A DNA stretch of 51,396 nt from CAZWHE01 sp964633825 (GCA_964633825.1 CAZWHE010000008.1:1-51396); one strand, 5' to 3'; shown: positions 1-9,240, counted from the first letter of the stretch. The notes: generated by a model not told the origin, from the sequence alone. Translations and numbers: made by a program.

Positions 1-1299
1 GGATACATCGGCGGCGACTCTCTGGACATTGGATGGGCAATCGCCGTCGACAACAGCGGCTGCGCCTACGTGGGAGGTTATACCAACTCCACCGAATCGA
101 CCTTCCCCGTCGTTATCGGACCCGATCTCACTTTTAACGGGAGCTTTGACGCCTTCATCGCCAAGGTGAACGTCTCCGGGACGGGACTCGATTACTGCGG
201 ATATATCGGCGGATTGGTCAGCGACTATATCACCGGCGTTGCCGTCGACAGCGGCGGCTCCGCTTACGTGGCGGGCTGGACCGGTTCGGACCAGTCGACC
301 TTCCCCGTGGCGGTCGGCCCCGACCTCACACACAACGGGCCCCTTTACGGCGATGACGCTTTCGTGGCCAAGGTGAACGCCGCCGGAACAGGGCTTGATT
401 ACTGCGGATATATCGGCGGGAATGACTACGATACCAGCCGGGGCATCGCCGTCGACACCAGCGGCTCCTCCTATGTCGTTGGAGAGACCACTTCCACCGA
501 ATCGACCTTCCCGGTGAACGTTGGGCCCGACCTCACACACAATGGCATGCATGATGCTTTCGTGGCCAAGGTGGACGCCACTGGAACAGACCTCGATTAC
601 TGCGGATACATCGGCGGCGATTCCATGGACTATGGGTGGGGAGTTGCCGTTGACACCGGCGGCTTTGCCTATGTTATAGGGAAAACCACTTCCGATGAAT
701 CGACCTTCCCCGTGGCCGTAGGACCCGACATCTCCTTCAACGGGGGTTGGGACGCGTTCACAGCCAAGGTGAACGCCGCCGGAACAGACCTCGATTACTG
801 CGGATATATCGGCGGCAGCAACTCTGAAGAAGGCTACGGCATCGCCGTTGACAACAGCGGCGCCACCTATGTAACGGGGGAGACCTCCTCCGACGAAACG
901 ACCTTCCCGGTCGCCGTCGGACCGGATCTCACATTCAACGGGAGCAGCGACGCTTATGTGGCCAAGATCGAAGTCACGCCCGGTTCCGCTCTTCTCGTCT
1001 ATCCCGAACCGCTCCTTGCCGGCCAGCCCGCCTCGTTCACGATCATCGACGGCGCACCGAACAAGAACGCCTGGCTCGCTTACAGCCTCGCCGGTCCGGG
1101 CAGCATCTGGATTCCGCCGTTGAACGTGACCATCGGCCTCGCCAACCCGCAGGAAGGATTCGGCCCCACCCTGACCGACGGCAGCGGGTCCGTCACCTGG
1201 AACGCCACGGTCCCGACAGCCGGCGCCGGGCTGAGCGTCTGGTTTCAGGGCGTGCAGTACGGCGAGACGACAAACGTGGTGGCCGCATCAGTGCTGTGA
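1..1299 (+). CDS. SBBP-type beta-propeller surface protein, 5' end outside window
   Basis: The frame is open from base 1, so this is the C-terminal part of a longer protein. It consists of about five near-identical units of roughly 60 residues, each with the core DYCGYIGG, then IAVD.SG.AYV.G.T, then STFPV.VGPDLT.NG and DAFVAKV. This pattern is that of SBBP-type beta-propeller repeats. The units are also very similar as DNA, which points to recent internal duplication. The last ~100 residues form a different domain (NKNAWLAYSLAGPGS, then TNVVAASVL at the end) that recurs at the other end of the window (50984-51396). By family it is an exported or surface protein; no catalytic motif is visible. 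It converges on the next gene with a 10-base gap. Function unknown. Confidence 0.8.
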   Translation, partial: GYIGGDSLDIGWAIAVDNSGCAYVGGYTNSTESTFPVVIGPDLTFNGSFDAFIAKVNVSGTGLDYCGYIGGLVSDYITGVAVDSGGSAYVAGWTGSDQSTFPVAVGPDLTHNGPLYGDDAFVAKVNAAGTGLDYCGYIGGNDYDTSRGIAVDTSGSSYVVGETTSTESTFPVNVGPDLTHNGMHDAFVAKVDATGTDLDYCGYIGGDSMDYGWGVAVDTGGFAYVIGKTTSDESTFPVAVGPDISFNGGWDAFTAKVNAAGTDLDYCGYIGGSNSEEGYGIAVDNSGATYVTGETSSDETTFPVAVGPDLTFNGSSDAYVAKIEVTPGSALLVYPEPLLAGQPASFTIIDGAPNKNAWLAYSLAGPGSIWIPPLNVTIGLANPQEGFGPTLTDGSGSVTWNATVPTAGAGLSVWFQGVQYGETTNVVAASVL

Positions 1300-1309
1300 A
1301 GCATTCGGG

Positions 1310-2749
1310 CTACCCTGCGATCAACCCCGCAACGACGCAGATATAGAGCGCGGCCACACCCAAAAGCCCGGTGTACGCCGTCACGCGGAGGGGGGCGCCC
1401 GCCCGCCCGCGGATCATCCCGATCGACACGAGCACAGCCGCCACGAGAAGGACCCCGGCAGCGAGAGCGGCCCATGTGACGGGCACGAGGGGCGCCGGGG
1501 CCGCCGCCCGGCCCGAGACGATCTCCTGCGCCGGCTCGAGACCGATCGGATCGGAGAGAGAGCCCGGGAGATAGACCGACCACTTGTTCATCTTCATCAG
1601 GGCCTTGGCGCTGTGGCCGGCCGCCACAAGGGGAAGGAGAAGGGGCGTGATGCGGGCCAGGAATTCGTGGAACCCCGACCGCCCCCCCATCATGCACACG
1701 GCGAAAAAGAGAATCCCGTAAACGAAGCCGGGCAGGATCAACAGGAACCAGGCCGCTTCGAACCACTTGAAGAGCCCGGGCGAGCCTGAGAGATCGGCGA
1801 GCCAGGCCGGGACGGTGTGGAAGACGTCGTTCATGCCGGGCGTTTCCGAAAAGAGCTCGTGCGCCACGAAACCGGTTGCCACGAAGAGGAAGAGCGCCAC
1901 CGCCGCGGGCAGGGTTCCGCCGATCCTGCCGGGGAGCCCGGTCAAGGTCGCACCGAAACCGATGTTGTCGTGCGGGCAGACCTTGGCGCACTGGAAACAG
2001 ACCACGCAGGGATCGTCCCGCCCGAGGCTCGGGGGACGGAGATGGGACGGGCAGGAGCGGCCGTCGATCTTGTAGAGGTTGGCCGGATCGACGCAGTCGC
2101 GCGTGGCGCACTGATCGCAGACGCTCTCCTTCTCCTTTCCGAGCTTGACCGGCGCCAGCCTCCCGTACCCGTCGAGCAGCAGGGCTGCCGGGCAGAAGCC
2201 CCTGCAGAAGGCGCGCGGCTCCCTGAACAAGAGCCCGACAAGAAGAGCGAGCGCCACGATCCCGAGGAGGATGAGGGCCGTCGTGTGGGGCACGCGGTGC
2301 GCCCGGAAACCGGCCACGAGGAGCTGCATGACGAGGTAGAGGAAGAGCACGAGAAAACCGCCGCGCACCCAGGCGGGGAGAACGAGGCCCTTCACGCCGA
2401 GCATCCGCGAGAGGCGGCGCGAGACGTTGGAGATGAGCTCCATGGGGCAGACCGTGCACCAGACCCGGCCGAGTAGGAGAGTGGCCAGGATGAGACCCGG
2501 CCACCAGAGCCCCCAGACGAGGAGGGTGGTGATGTTGGTCTTGCGGATCGTCTTCGTGAACTCGGTCGTTTGGAACCCGTCGGAGTAGTTCTCCGGGTTC
2601 CCTGTTTCGAGGCCAATGACAACGAGCAGGGCAAAAACTGCCAGGGCCGCGGCCTGGAAGAAATAAGGAAAGAGGAGACTCCGGACGCACCTTCTCAAGA
2701 ACCGCGGGGCGAGGAGATTGAACGAGAAATGCGTCTCTTTCTCAGTCAT
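1310..2749 (-). CDS. NapH/CcoG-like membrane polyferredoxin (4Fe-4S)
   Basis: A 479-residue integral membrane protein with hydrophobic segments at about 30-50, 70-95, 130-165 and several more after residue 260. Its central cytoplasmic segment (about 195-260) is rich in Cys: CDQCATRDC, then a lone Cys, then CVVCFQCAKVCP. This resembles NapH, CcoG or YccM proteins, which pass electrons from quinol or ferredoxins across the membrane face. The C-terminal half adds further membrane helices. A GGAGAGG ribosome site lies upstream of the ATG. It is the last gene of the long minus-strand run, 14 bases after the amidotransferase gene. A role in electron delivery is inferred from the fold; the partner is unknown. 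Confidence 0.72.
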   Translation of the reverse strand: MTEKETHFSFNLLAPRFLRRCVRSLLFPYFFQAAALAVFALLVVIGLETGNPENYSDGFQTTEFTKTIRKTNITTLLVWGLWWPGLILATLLLGRVWCTVCPMELISNVSRRLSRMLGVKGLVLPAWVRGGFLVLFLYLVMQLLVAGFRAHRVPHTTALILLGIVALALLVGLLFREPRAFCRGFCPAALLLDGYGRLAPVKLGKEKESVCDQCATRDCVDPANLYKIDGRSCPSHLRPPSLGRDDPCVVCFQCAKVCPHDNIGFGATLTGLPGRIGGTLPAAVALFLFVATGFVAHELFSETPGMNDVFHTVPAWLADLSGSPGLFKWFEAAWFLLILPGFVYGILFFAVCMMGGRSGFHEFLARITPLLLPLVAAGHSAKALMKMNKWSVYLPGSLSDPIGLEPAQEIVSGRAAAPAPLVPVTWAALAAGVLLVAAVLVSIGMIRGRAGAPLRVTAYTGLLGVAALYICVVAGLIAG

Positions 2750-2763
2750 GGATTATCCTCTCC

Positions 2764-3546
2764 TCAAACGTCGCGCATCGTGGAGTACTCGATCTTGCCT
2801 TCCTTGAAGACGATCAGTTCGCCGGGCTCGAATGATTGCCAGACCTCGTTGGTGAGCTGGTGCGTCCCGATGATGAAACCCTCCTGCTCCGGGTTCTTTT
2901 CCAAGGGAAGGTTAACCTCGAAATCCTCGTCGAGGAGCCTGATCCTCTCGAAAGGCGCCTTCCTCCGGACGAAGCAGAGGCCGTTGTAACCCGTTTTGTC
3001 GTGGTAGCAGAAGAGGCGCTTCCCGTCGGCGAGGCAGCAGTTGAATTTTCCGTACTCGTTGACGCGGGCGCACGCGGCAGCGAGCCAATCGAAGTCCTTC
3101 TCGCCAACAAGGGGTTTTTGCCTCTTTTCCAGCCCGCCGAGGAGGTGGCAGAAGGCGTGCTCCGAGTCGGTCCGTCCCACGGGCCGAAACCGGCCGATCT
3201 CGAGCTTGTCGAAACCGCGCAATGTGCCGTTGTGGGCAAAAATATACTCCGTCCCCGCCATCTCGCGGCAGAAGGGGTGGGTGTTTGCGTAGTTCACGCC
3301 GCCGGCGCTCGTGATCCTCACGTGGCCGATGAAGATCCGCGATCTCATGGAGGCGTAGTCGGAGAGAAATCCCGAGAGGTCGCTCATACCGGCCCGGACC
3401 GGTTCCTTGATCACCTGGGCCGCGTTCTCCCTGAAAAAGGCGATCCCCCACCCGTGCGGATGGTCCTCCCCACTCTGCCTGAATCCGCGAAACGAGATGC
3501 CGGGGTTCACGGGGATGTTGAACGAGATCCCCAACAGTTCACACAC
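2764..3546 (-). CDS. class II glutamine amidotransferase family protein
   Basis: A 260-residue protein starting GTG-Cys (MCELLGIS), so that removal of the initiator Met exposes Cys2, the N-terminal nucleophile of class II (Ntn) glutamine amidotransferases. The motif GHVRITSAG and the segment FAHNGTLRGF (about 98-115) fit the YafJ/EgtC-like family, which are stand-alone glutaminase-type domains. GGGAGG lies about ten bases before the GTG and supports this start. It follows hemL by 17 bases, so it is probably cotranscribed with the tetrapyrrole genes. No synthetase partner domain is present; the substrate is unknown. The class assignment is firm, the role is not. Confidence 0.8.
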   Translation of the reverse strand: MCELLGISFNIPVNPGISFRGFRQSGEDHPHGWGIAFFRENAAQVIKEPVRAGMSDLSGFLSDYASMRSRIFIGHVRITSAGGVNYANTHPFCREMAGTEYIFAHNGTLRGFDKLEIGRFRPVGRTDSEHAFCHLLGGLEKRQKPLVGEKDFDWLAAACARVNEYGKFNCCLADGKRLFCYHDKTGYNGLCFVRRKAPFERIRLLDEDFEVNLPLEKNPEQEGFIIGTHQLTNEVWQSFEPGELIVFKEGKIEYSTMRDV

Positions 3547-3563
3547 TTTTCATGCCTCCCGAT

Positions 3564-4856
3564 TCATGCCTCCAGCGCCGTTGCGAAAGCCTCGACCGTC
3601 TTCGAAATATCGTCCTCGCTGTGGGCGAGGGAGAGAAACCACGCCTCGAAGGGGGACGGCGGAAGATAGATCCCTCTCTCGAGCATGCGGTGGAAGAAAA
3701 GGGAGAAGAATTTCCTGTCGGCCGCTGCAGCGGTTTCGAAATCGACGACAGGACCCTTTGTGAAAAAAACGGTCAGAAGCGATCCGATGCGAAACAGAAC
3801 CGCCGCCCGCCCAACCGAGCCACGCACTTCGGCGATCGCGTCGGACAACCCTTTCTCGAGAAGGCCTCCGAGACGTTCGAGGCGGTTGTAGGAATCATTT
3901 TGGTCGAGAATCTCGATTGTCCTGAGCCCGGCGGCCGCGGCGAGAGGGTTTCCCGAAAGGGTTCCGGCCTGGTAGACGTCGCCGAGCGGTGCGAGCCGGT
4001 CCATGATGTCGGCATGGCCGCCCACAGCGCCGAGGGGGAGTCCGCCCCCCACGACCTTTCCCATGCAGGTCAGGTCGGGGCGGACGCCATAGAGCTCCTG
4101 GGCCCCGCCCCGCGAAACGCGGAAACCGGTGATCACCTCGTCGAAAACGAGGAGTGCGCCCCACTCACGGCAGAGGCCGCGCAATCCCTCGAGAAAGCCT
4201 GCGAACGGGAGCACGACACCCATGTTGGCGGCCACGGGCTCGATGATGATGCAGGCCACGTCCTTGCCGCGCTGCTCAAAGACCTTTTCCACGGCGGCAA
4301 GATCGTTGAAGGGGACGCTCACCGTGGCCTCGGCCAGGCCGTGCGGGATCCCGGCCCCCGACGGGATCGACTGTGTGGCCAGGCCCGAGCCGGCCCGCAC
4401 CTGGAAGTGATCGGCGTGTCCGTGGTAGCACCCATCGAACTTGACGACCAGGCTCCGCCCCGTGAAAGCACGCGCCAGGCGGACGGCCGTCATCGTGGCT
4501 TCGGTCCCCGAATTGACGAGGCGCACTTTTTCCACCGAAGGCACTCTCTCGGTGATCGCCTCGGCGAGACGGGTCTCGCGCTCCGTTGCCGCGCCGAAGG
4601 TCATCCCCAGGGCGGCCGCTTCCTGCACGGCCGCGACCACCTCGGGCCGGGCGTGGCCCAGGATCAGCGGCCCCCACGAGCAGACATAGTCGATGTACTC
4701 GTTCCCGTCGGCGTCGAAGATATGGGATCCTGCACCCTTCTCGATGAAAGGCGGAGTCCCGCCCACCGACCCGTAAGCGCGCACCGGCGAATTGACGCCG
4801 CCCGGGATCACCTTCCGGGCCCGGTCGAAGGCGGCTTCTGACTTCGGCCTCTTCAC
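3564..4856 (-). CDS. hemL: glutamate-1-semialdehyde 2,1-aminomutase
   Basis: HemL converts glutamate-1-semialdehyde to 5-aminolevulinate, the second step of the C5 pathway, using pyridoxal phosphate. The 430-residue length is normal. PVRAYGSVGG near 25-33, the phosphate-binding NSGTEATMTA (115-124) and MGKVVGGGLPLGA with the PLP lysine at about K267 are all present. The same frame stays open far upstream, but the true start is the GTG at 4856, because the HemL fold begins there (VKRPKSEAAF) and the GTG overlaps the hemB stop as GTGA. Such coupling indicates joint translation with hemB. It supplies precursor for the siroheme of DsrAB and the hemes of DsrM and DsrJ. Confidence 0.95.
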   Translation of the reverse strand: MKRPKSEAAFDRARKVIPGGVNSPVRAYGSVGGTPPFIEKGAGSHIFDADGNEYIDYVCSWGPLILGHARPEVVAAVQEAAALGMTFGAATERETRLAEAITERVPSVEKVRLVNSGTEATMTAVRLARAFTGRSLVVKFDGCYHGHADHFQVRAGSGLATQSIPSGAGIPHGLAEATVSVPFNDLAAVEKVFEQRGKDVACIIIEPVAANMGVVLPFAGFLEGLRGLCREWGALLVFDEVITGFRVSRGGAQELYGVRPDLTCMGKVVGGGLPLGAVGGHADIMDRLAPLGDVYQAGTLSGNPLAAAAGLRTIEILDQNDSYNRLERLGGLLEKGLSDAIAEVRGSVGRAAVLFRIGSLLTVFFTKGPVVDFETAAAADRKFFSLFFHRMLERGIYLPPSPFEAWFLSLAHSEDDISKTVEAFATALEA

Positions 4857-5860
4857 TCTTCCTCTTCCTTGATCCACTCTGCCGCATCGAGGGCGTGGTA
4901 TGTGAGAATGATGTCGGCTCCGGCGCGCGCGACAGCGGTCAGGATCTCCATCGCCATGGCGCGCTCGTCGCCCCACCCGGCCGCTGCAGCCGCCTTCACC
5001 ATGGAGTACTCGCCGCTCACGTTGTAAGCGGCCACGGGCACCTCCGTGAAGGCCGCCGCGGCCGCGATCACGTCGAGGTAGGCGAGGGCGGGCTTCACCA
5101 TCACCATGTCGGCCCCCTCGTCCACGTCGAGCCGGATCTCGCGGAGCGCCTCGGCGGCATTGGCCGGGTCCATCTGGTAGGATCTGCGGTCGCCGAAAGC
5201 GGGCGTCGAGCCGGCCGCCTCGCGGAAAGGGCCGTAGAAGGAGGACGCGTACTTGGCGCTGTACGACAGGATCCCCTTCTCGGAAAATCCTTCGTTGTCG
5301 AGAGCGGCCCGGATCGCGGCCACCCGCCCGTCCATCATGTCGGAAGGCGCCACGAAATCGGCGCCGGCCCGCGCCTGGCTCACGGCGATCTTGGCCAGGA
5401 CCTTGAGCGTCTCGTCGTTGTCCACGTCCTTCCCGTTGAGCACGCCGCAGTGTCCGTGGGACGTGTACTCGCAGAGGCAGAGATCGGCGAAGATCGTGAT
5501 CCCGGGATGGCACTCCCTGCAGAAGCGGATCGCCCGCTGCACCACGCCGTCGTCGGCCCAGGCGCCTGTTCCCGCCTCGTCCTTCTTCTTCGGAATCCCG
5601 AAGAGAATGACGCCGCCCAGCCCGGCGGCGACAACCTTTTTCAGAACGGGTGCGGTTCCGTCGGGCGGGTAGCGGAACTGACCCGGCATGGCGTCGATCG
5701 GCTTCTGTTCATCGAGGCTCTCGTCGACGAAAAGGGGCAGGATGAGCTGCCCCGGCATGAGACGGGTCTCGCGGACGAGGTTCCGGATCCCGGCCGTCCG
5801 TCTCAACCGCCTCGGTCTCTCTTCAGGAAAAGGAATGGCTGCCTCCTTTTTCTCTTCCAA
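4853..5860 (-). CDS. hemB: porphobilinogen synthase (delta-aminolevulinic acid dehydratase)
   Basis: HemB condenses two 5-aminolevulinate molecules to porphobilinogen in the cytoplasm. The 335-residue protein shows the two active-site lysines at about K203 (LSYSAKYAS) and K256 (MVMVKPALAYLD). The metal cysteines lie at about 128, 130 and 138 (DLCLCEYTSHGHC), which predicts a zinc-dependent form. FGIPKKKDEAGTGAW forms the usual active-site lid. It overlaps hemL by four bases and follows cobA/hemD after 77 bases without any clear terminator. Confidence 0.96.
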   Translation of the reverse strand: MEEKKEAAIPFPEERPRRLRRTAGIRNLVRETRLMPGQLILPLFVDESLDEQKPIDAMPGQFRYPPDGTAPVLKKVVAAGLGGVILFGIPKKKDEAGTGAWADDGVVQRAIRFCRECHPGITIFADLCLCEYTSHGHCGVLNGKDVDNDETLKVLAKIAVSQARAGADFVAPSDMMDGRVAAIRAALDNEGFSEKGILSYSAKYASSFYGPFREAAGSTPAFGDRRSYQMDPANAAEALREIRLDVDEGADMVMVKPALAYLDVIAAAAAFTEVPVAAYNVSGEYSMVKAAAAAGWGDERAMAMEILTAVARAGADIILTYHALDAAEWIKEEEE

Positions 5861-5937
5861 ACCACTTTATGCCCGCCGGCGGCAAGCTTTGTCTCGGAAG
5901 ACAACGCTTATACGTTAACCTTCGCGGGCCTTCACTT

Positions 5938-7494
5938 CTACCCCATATCCCGGCCTCTCTCCGTTTGGAGCGCCTCCCTCACGGTCCGGACGAGGCCCGG
6001 GATCGAGTGTTCGTCCGCCGTGACAATGTCTTCAATGCCGGCTTCGCGCAGTGTCCCGGCCGTGACCGGTCCGATGGCAAAGGCGGTCGCGCCTGCCAGG
6101 ATCGCCTTGGCATCCCTTTCACCGAGAACGCGGAAGAAATGTCGCACAGTGGACCCGGATGTGAAGAGGCAGCCCCGGGCGCCTCTCTCTTTGAGGTCGT
6201 CCACCACCTCGGGAAAGGGCTCGCCCTCGACGATGCGGTAGACGCGGAGCTCCCCCGCCTCGGCATCGAGCTCGACGAGGCGGTCGAGGAGAGCGTCGTG
6301 ATCCATTTCCGGCCCGACGCGCAGGACGCGCTTGCCGGCAAGCCCGCCGGCGGCTTCGGCGTCCCCGCCGGCGGCTTCGTTCAGGCCGTCGGCCAGCGAA
6401 GCCGTGGTGAAGGAGGACGGCACGAAATCGGGCTCGAGGCCGCAGAGGCGGAGGCGGTTGGCCGTGCCCGATCCCACGGCCGCGATGCGGCCGGGCCCGA
6501 GGAGGCGCGCGTCGAGTCTTTCGCGCCGCAGAGCGTCGACGAAATGGCGCACGCCGTTCTCGCTGGTGAAGAGGATCCAGTCCCAGGCCGCGCCCTGGAA
6601 AAGGGGGCCGATCTCCACCGGAACCGGCTCGGTGCCGATCACGGGGAGGTGGACGATCTCGGCGCCCAGGAAGCGCAGCGGTTCAACGAGAGCCGACGCC
6701 TGGTCGCGCGCGCGGGTAACGACGAGGCGTTTCCCAAAAAGCGGCCTGTTGCCGAACCAGTCGATCTCCTTCCCGATCGAGACGGTTTCGCCGATGACGA
6801 AAACGGCCGGCGGTTCGATGCCGGCTTTCTTCCCTTCATCCACGATCTTGTCGAGCCGCCCCGTCACCGTTCTCTGGGAAGAGGTGGTGCCCCGTTCTAT
6901 CAGCGCCGCCGGCGTGGAGGGGTTTTTTCCGCCGTCCAGGAGCTCGCTCACGATGCGGGAAAGGTTGGAGACGCTCATGAAACCGACGATCGTGGCGTTC
7001 TCGAGGGCCGCGATCTTGTCCCACGCCACCTGGGTCTCGCTTTTTTCCGGTGTTTCATGGCCAGTTACAAGCAGACACTGAGTCGCCGTTCCGCGGTGGG
7101 TCACCGGGATGCCGGCATACTCGGCAACGGCAACGCCGGCCGTCACGCCGGGCACGATCTCAAAAGGAACGCCGGCTTTTCGAAGCGCCTGGGCTTCCTC
7201 CCCGCCCCGGCCGAAAACAAAGGGATCGCCCCCCTTGAGACGGACCACGATCTTGCCCTCCCCGGCGAGGCGCACGAGAAGAGCGTTGATCTCGTCCTGG
7301 TTGAGCTTGTGACGGCCCGCGCTCTTTCCCACGTCGCGGCGCTCGGCGCTTTCGGTGATCTCCTCGAGGAGCCCCTTGTGAATGAGCCGGTCGTAGACAA
7401 CGGCGTCGGCGCTCCTGAGTAGATCGAGCCCCCGCACGGTGATCAACCCCGGGTCCCCCGGTCCGGCTCCGACGAGATAGACAGTTCCGTTCAT
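5938..7494 (-). CDS. cobA/hemD: fused uroporphyrinogen-III C-methyltransferase / uroporphyrinogen-III synthase
   Basis: A bifunctional protein of 518 residues. Residues 1-250 are a SAM-dependent uroporphyrinogen-III methyltransferase (VYLVGAGPGDPGLITVRG at the N-terminus, VRLKGGDPFVFGRGGEEA near 85, AGIPVTHRG near 129) that makes precorrin-2. Residues 255-518 are a HemD-type synthase (GKRLVVTRARDQAS, then FTSENGVRHF and FTSGSTVRHF) that cyclises hydroxymethylbilane. Together they carry hydroxymethylbilane to precorrin-2. This fusion is known from many anaerobes. Within the HemD half the sequence EAAGGDAEAAGG comes from a 21-bp tandem duplication (6346-6378). It sits three bases after hemC. 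Confidence 0.95.
   Translation of the reverse strand: MNGTVYLVGAGPGDPGLITVRGLDLLRSADAVVYDRLIHKGLLEEITESAERRDVGKSAGRHKLNQDEINALLVRLAGEGKIVVRLKGGDPFVFGRGGEEAQALRKAGVPFEIVPGVTAGVAVAEYAGIPVTHRGTATQCLLVTGHETPEKSETQVAWDKIAALENATIVGFMSVSNLSRIVSELLDGGKNPSTPAALIERGTTSSQRTVTGRLDKIVDEGKKAGIEPPAVFVIGETVSIGKEIDWFGNRPLFGKRLVVTRARDQASALVEPLRFLGAEIVHLPVIGTEPVPVEIGPLFQGAAWDWILFTSENGVRHFVDALRRERLDARLLGPGRIAAVGSGTANRLRLCGLEPDFVPSSFTTASLADGLNEAAGGDAEAAGGLAGKRVLRVGPEMDHDALLDRLVELDAEAGELRVYRIVEGEPFPEVVDDLKERGARGCLFTSGSTVRHFFRVLGERDAKAILAGATAFAIGPVTAGTLREAGIEDIVTADEHSIPGLVRTVREALQTERGRDMG
6346..6378. repeat. 21-bp tandem repeat inside cobA/hemD (1.6 copies)
   Basis: The block GCCGGCGGCTTC occurs at 6346-6357 and again at 6367-6378, with GGCGTCCCC between, so the period is 21 bases. 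The array keeps the reading frame and adds a 7-residue unit rich in Ala and Gly to the HemD domain. The same block with one or two substitutions forms the arrays in qmoB and hemA. Confidence 0.75.
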
Positions 7495-7497
7495 CTT

Positions 7498-8436
7498 TTA
7501 CTCCAGTAGATCTGACGCACCTCTGGCGATGAGGTTTTTGGCGAGCCTCTCCCCCGCTCCTGCGGCTGCGCTTTGTGCATCGCCTCCATCCCCCGGGATT
7601 TCAACGGCCGTCCGCTCTTCGATCATTTCTTTTCCGGCAACATCGAGAACGCGGCCCCACAGTTCGAGCCCGTTCTTCTTCAAGACGGCGGCGGCGCCCA
7701 CGGCCGCCGAGCACCCGGCGCCGAGCGTTTTCAGAAAGGATCGTTCCGCTTCGAGGCAGAGTCCGCTCTCCCGCGATCCCGCTTTCTCCACGATTTCAGC
7801 CCACCCGCTTCGGGCGAGGGTTTCCATGACGATCACTCCCTGGCCAGCGGCCGGAAGGCAGGCGTCGAAGGAGATCCGTTCGGTGATCCTTTCGCCCAGT
7901 CCCTGCCGCTCCAGCCCGGCGGCGGCCAGCACGAGGGCGTCGGCGTCGCCGCGGTCGAGCTTGTCGAGACGGGTCTGCACGTTGCCGCGCAGGGGATGAA
8001 AAACGATGTCCCTGCGCAGGCGGCCGAGCTGGGCGGCGCGGCGCGGCGAACCCGTTCCCACGCGGGCCCCCCGGGCGAGGCCCATAAAGCCTTCTCCTCC
8101 CGGCGCGACGAGGGCATCGCGGGCATCGGCCCGCGGCAGGGCGCCGGCAAGCCGGAACGCGGGATCGAGCACGCTCGGAACATCCTTGGCGCTGTGCACG
8201 GCGGCGTCGATCGCGCCGCTCGAAAGCGCATCTTCGAGGGCGCGGGTGAAGACGCCCCTCTGGGAAAAACCGTTGAGCCTCGTTTTCCGGTCGCGGTCCC
8301 CTTCGCTCGTGATCGGCACGATCTCGACCTCGAGTCCCGGAGAGGTCCGCCTGATCGCATCGGCCGCCATCCCGGCCTGGATCAGGGCGAGCGGGCTTTT
8401 TCTCGATCCGAGTCGCATCCGATCCGCCGGGCTCAC
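7498..8436 (-). CDS. hemC: hydroxymethylbilane synthase (porphobilinogen deaminase)
   Basis: HemC polymerises four porphobilinogens to hydroxymethylbilane. The 312-residue protein has the family N-terminus LGSRKSPLALIQ, the substrate loop HSAKDVPSVLDP (about 81-92), GTGSPRRAAQL and GNVQTRLDKLDRG. The dipyrromethane cofactor cysteine is at about C242 in LGAGCSAAVGA. The start is the GTG at 8436, which overlaps the upstream stop as GTGA. An internal ATG six codons later is possible. The order of this block, tetrapyrrole ferrochelatase then hemC then cobA/hemD, follows the pathway toward siroheme. Confidence 0.95.
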   Translation of the reverse strand: MSPADRMRLGSRKSPLALIQAGMAADAIRRTSPGLEVEIVPITSEGDRDRKTRLNGFSQRGVFTRALEDALSSGAIDAAVHSAKDVPSVLDPAFRLAGALPRADARDALVAPGGEGFMGLARGARVGTGSPRRAAQLGRLRRDIVFHPLRGNVQTRLDKLDRGDADALVLAAAGLERQGLGERITERISFDACLPAAGQGVIVMETLARSGWAEIVEKAGSRESGLCLEAERSFLKTLGAGCSAAVGAAAVLKKNGLELWGRVLDVAGKEMIEERTAVEIPGDGGDAQSAAAGAGERLAKNLIARGASDLLE

Positions 8437-9089
8437 GGGCGCTCCTTCAGGAGCTCTTTCATCAGCTCCTCGGCGCGTTCTATTCCCACGGCAAGAGCTC
8501 CCTCCCAGTCGGCAGCAAGAAAACGTCTGAAGAGCACGTTTTTCTCGTCCTTCCCGAGAGAGCCGTCGGCCAGCACTCTTTCACGAAAGCGGCCGGCGAG
8601 GCGCGCCATCTCGTCCCAGTGGCCGGGCAGCATCTCCTCGAGCCGCTCCCTGATCCACTTTGTAAAAAACGGCGCCGTTCCCCCGGTCCCGATGGAGACA
8701 GTCAGGGGGCCCCGCTTCAGGTTCGCCGGGATGATGAAGTCGCAGTGCTCGGGATCGTCGACAACGTTCACGGGCACCGAGGCGGCCCGGCATTCATTGA
8801 AGACCCTGTTGTTCACGGCCAAGCTGTCCGACGCGGCGATGACCAGGCCGAACCGAGCCGCTTCCCTCGGCACGTATTCCCGCTGCCGCAGCTCGACGGC
8901 GCCTTCGCGGCCGAGGGCTTCGAGCTCCTCGCAGAACTGCGGCGCCGTGACCGTCACCCTGCCGCCGGATTCGAGAAGGCCGCACACCTTCCTCAGCGCC
9001 ACCTTGCCTCCTCCCACGACGAGACAGTCGCGATCCCTGAGGTTGATCGCAACAGGAAAATAACCGGGTTTCTCGGACGATCGGGACAT
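8433..9089 (-). CDS. precorrin-2 dehydrogenase / sirohydrochlorin ferrochelatase (Met8/CysG-N type)
   Basis: A 218-residue protein with an N-terminal NAD-binding Rossmann fold (PVAINLRDRDCLVVGGGKVALRK, residues about 12-34) and the segments VIAASDSLAVNNRVF and VNVVDDPEHCDFIIPANL, which are characteristic of Met8p and the N-terminal part of CysG. By family it oxidises precorrin-2 to sirohydrochlorin and can insert iron, giving siroheme. With cobA/hemD next to it, it completes siroheme synthesis, the prosthetic group of DsrAB. Being the first gene after the dsrP terminator, it probably starts its own transcript. Confidence 0.92.
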   Translation of the reverse strand: MSRSSEKPGYFPVAINLRDRDCLVVGGGKVALRKVCGLLESGGRVTVTAPQFCEELEALGREGAVELRQREYVPREAARFGLVIAASDSLAVNNRVFNECRAASVPVNVVDDPEHCDFIIPANLKRGPLTVSIGTGGTAPFFTKWIRERLEEMLPGHWDEMARLAGRFRERVLADGSLGKDEKNVLFRRFLAADWEGALAVGIERAEELMKELLKERP

Positions 9090-9171
9090 TAGGTTAAACC
9101 TCTTGCCTCCTCGGAAAATCCGCTGTGCGTCCGCGTATTATCCCTTTTCCCGGCAGGGCCGCAAAACAAAA

Positions 9172-9194
9172 GGGAGCCGGGAGACGAGCTCCCG
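9172..9194 (-). terminator. possible second terminator hairpin in the dsrP-siroheme gap
   Basis: GGGAGC (9172-9177) pairs with GCTCCC (9188-9193); alternatively CGGGAG pairs with CTCCCG. On the minus strand the hairpin is followed by CCTTTTGTTTTGC, a broken T tract. It may back up the stronger terminator just upstream in the direction of transcription. The rest of the 239-base gap 9090-9328 shows no gene. Confidence 0.45.
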
Positions 9195-9240
9195 ACTTTC
9201 AGGGATGAAACCGGCGCTGCACAACCCGCCGCGCGCACGA

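Noticed and set aside
4857..5513. N-terminal extension of hemL to 649 residues
   Set aside because: The extra part is out-of-frame reading of hemB; the GTG at 4856 begins the HemL fold and overlaps the hemB stop.
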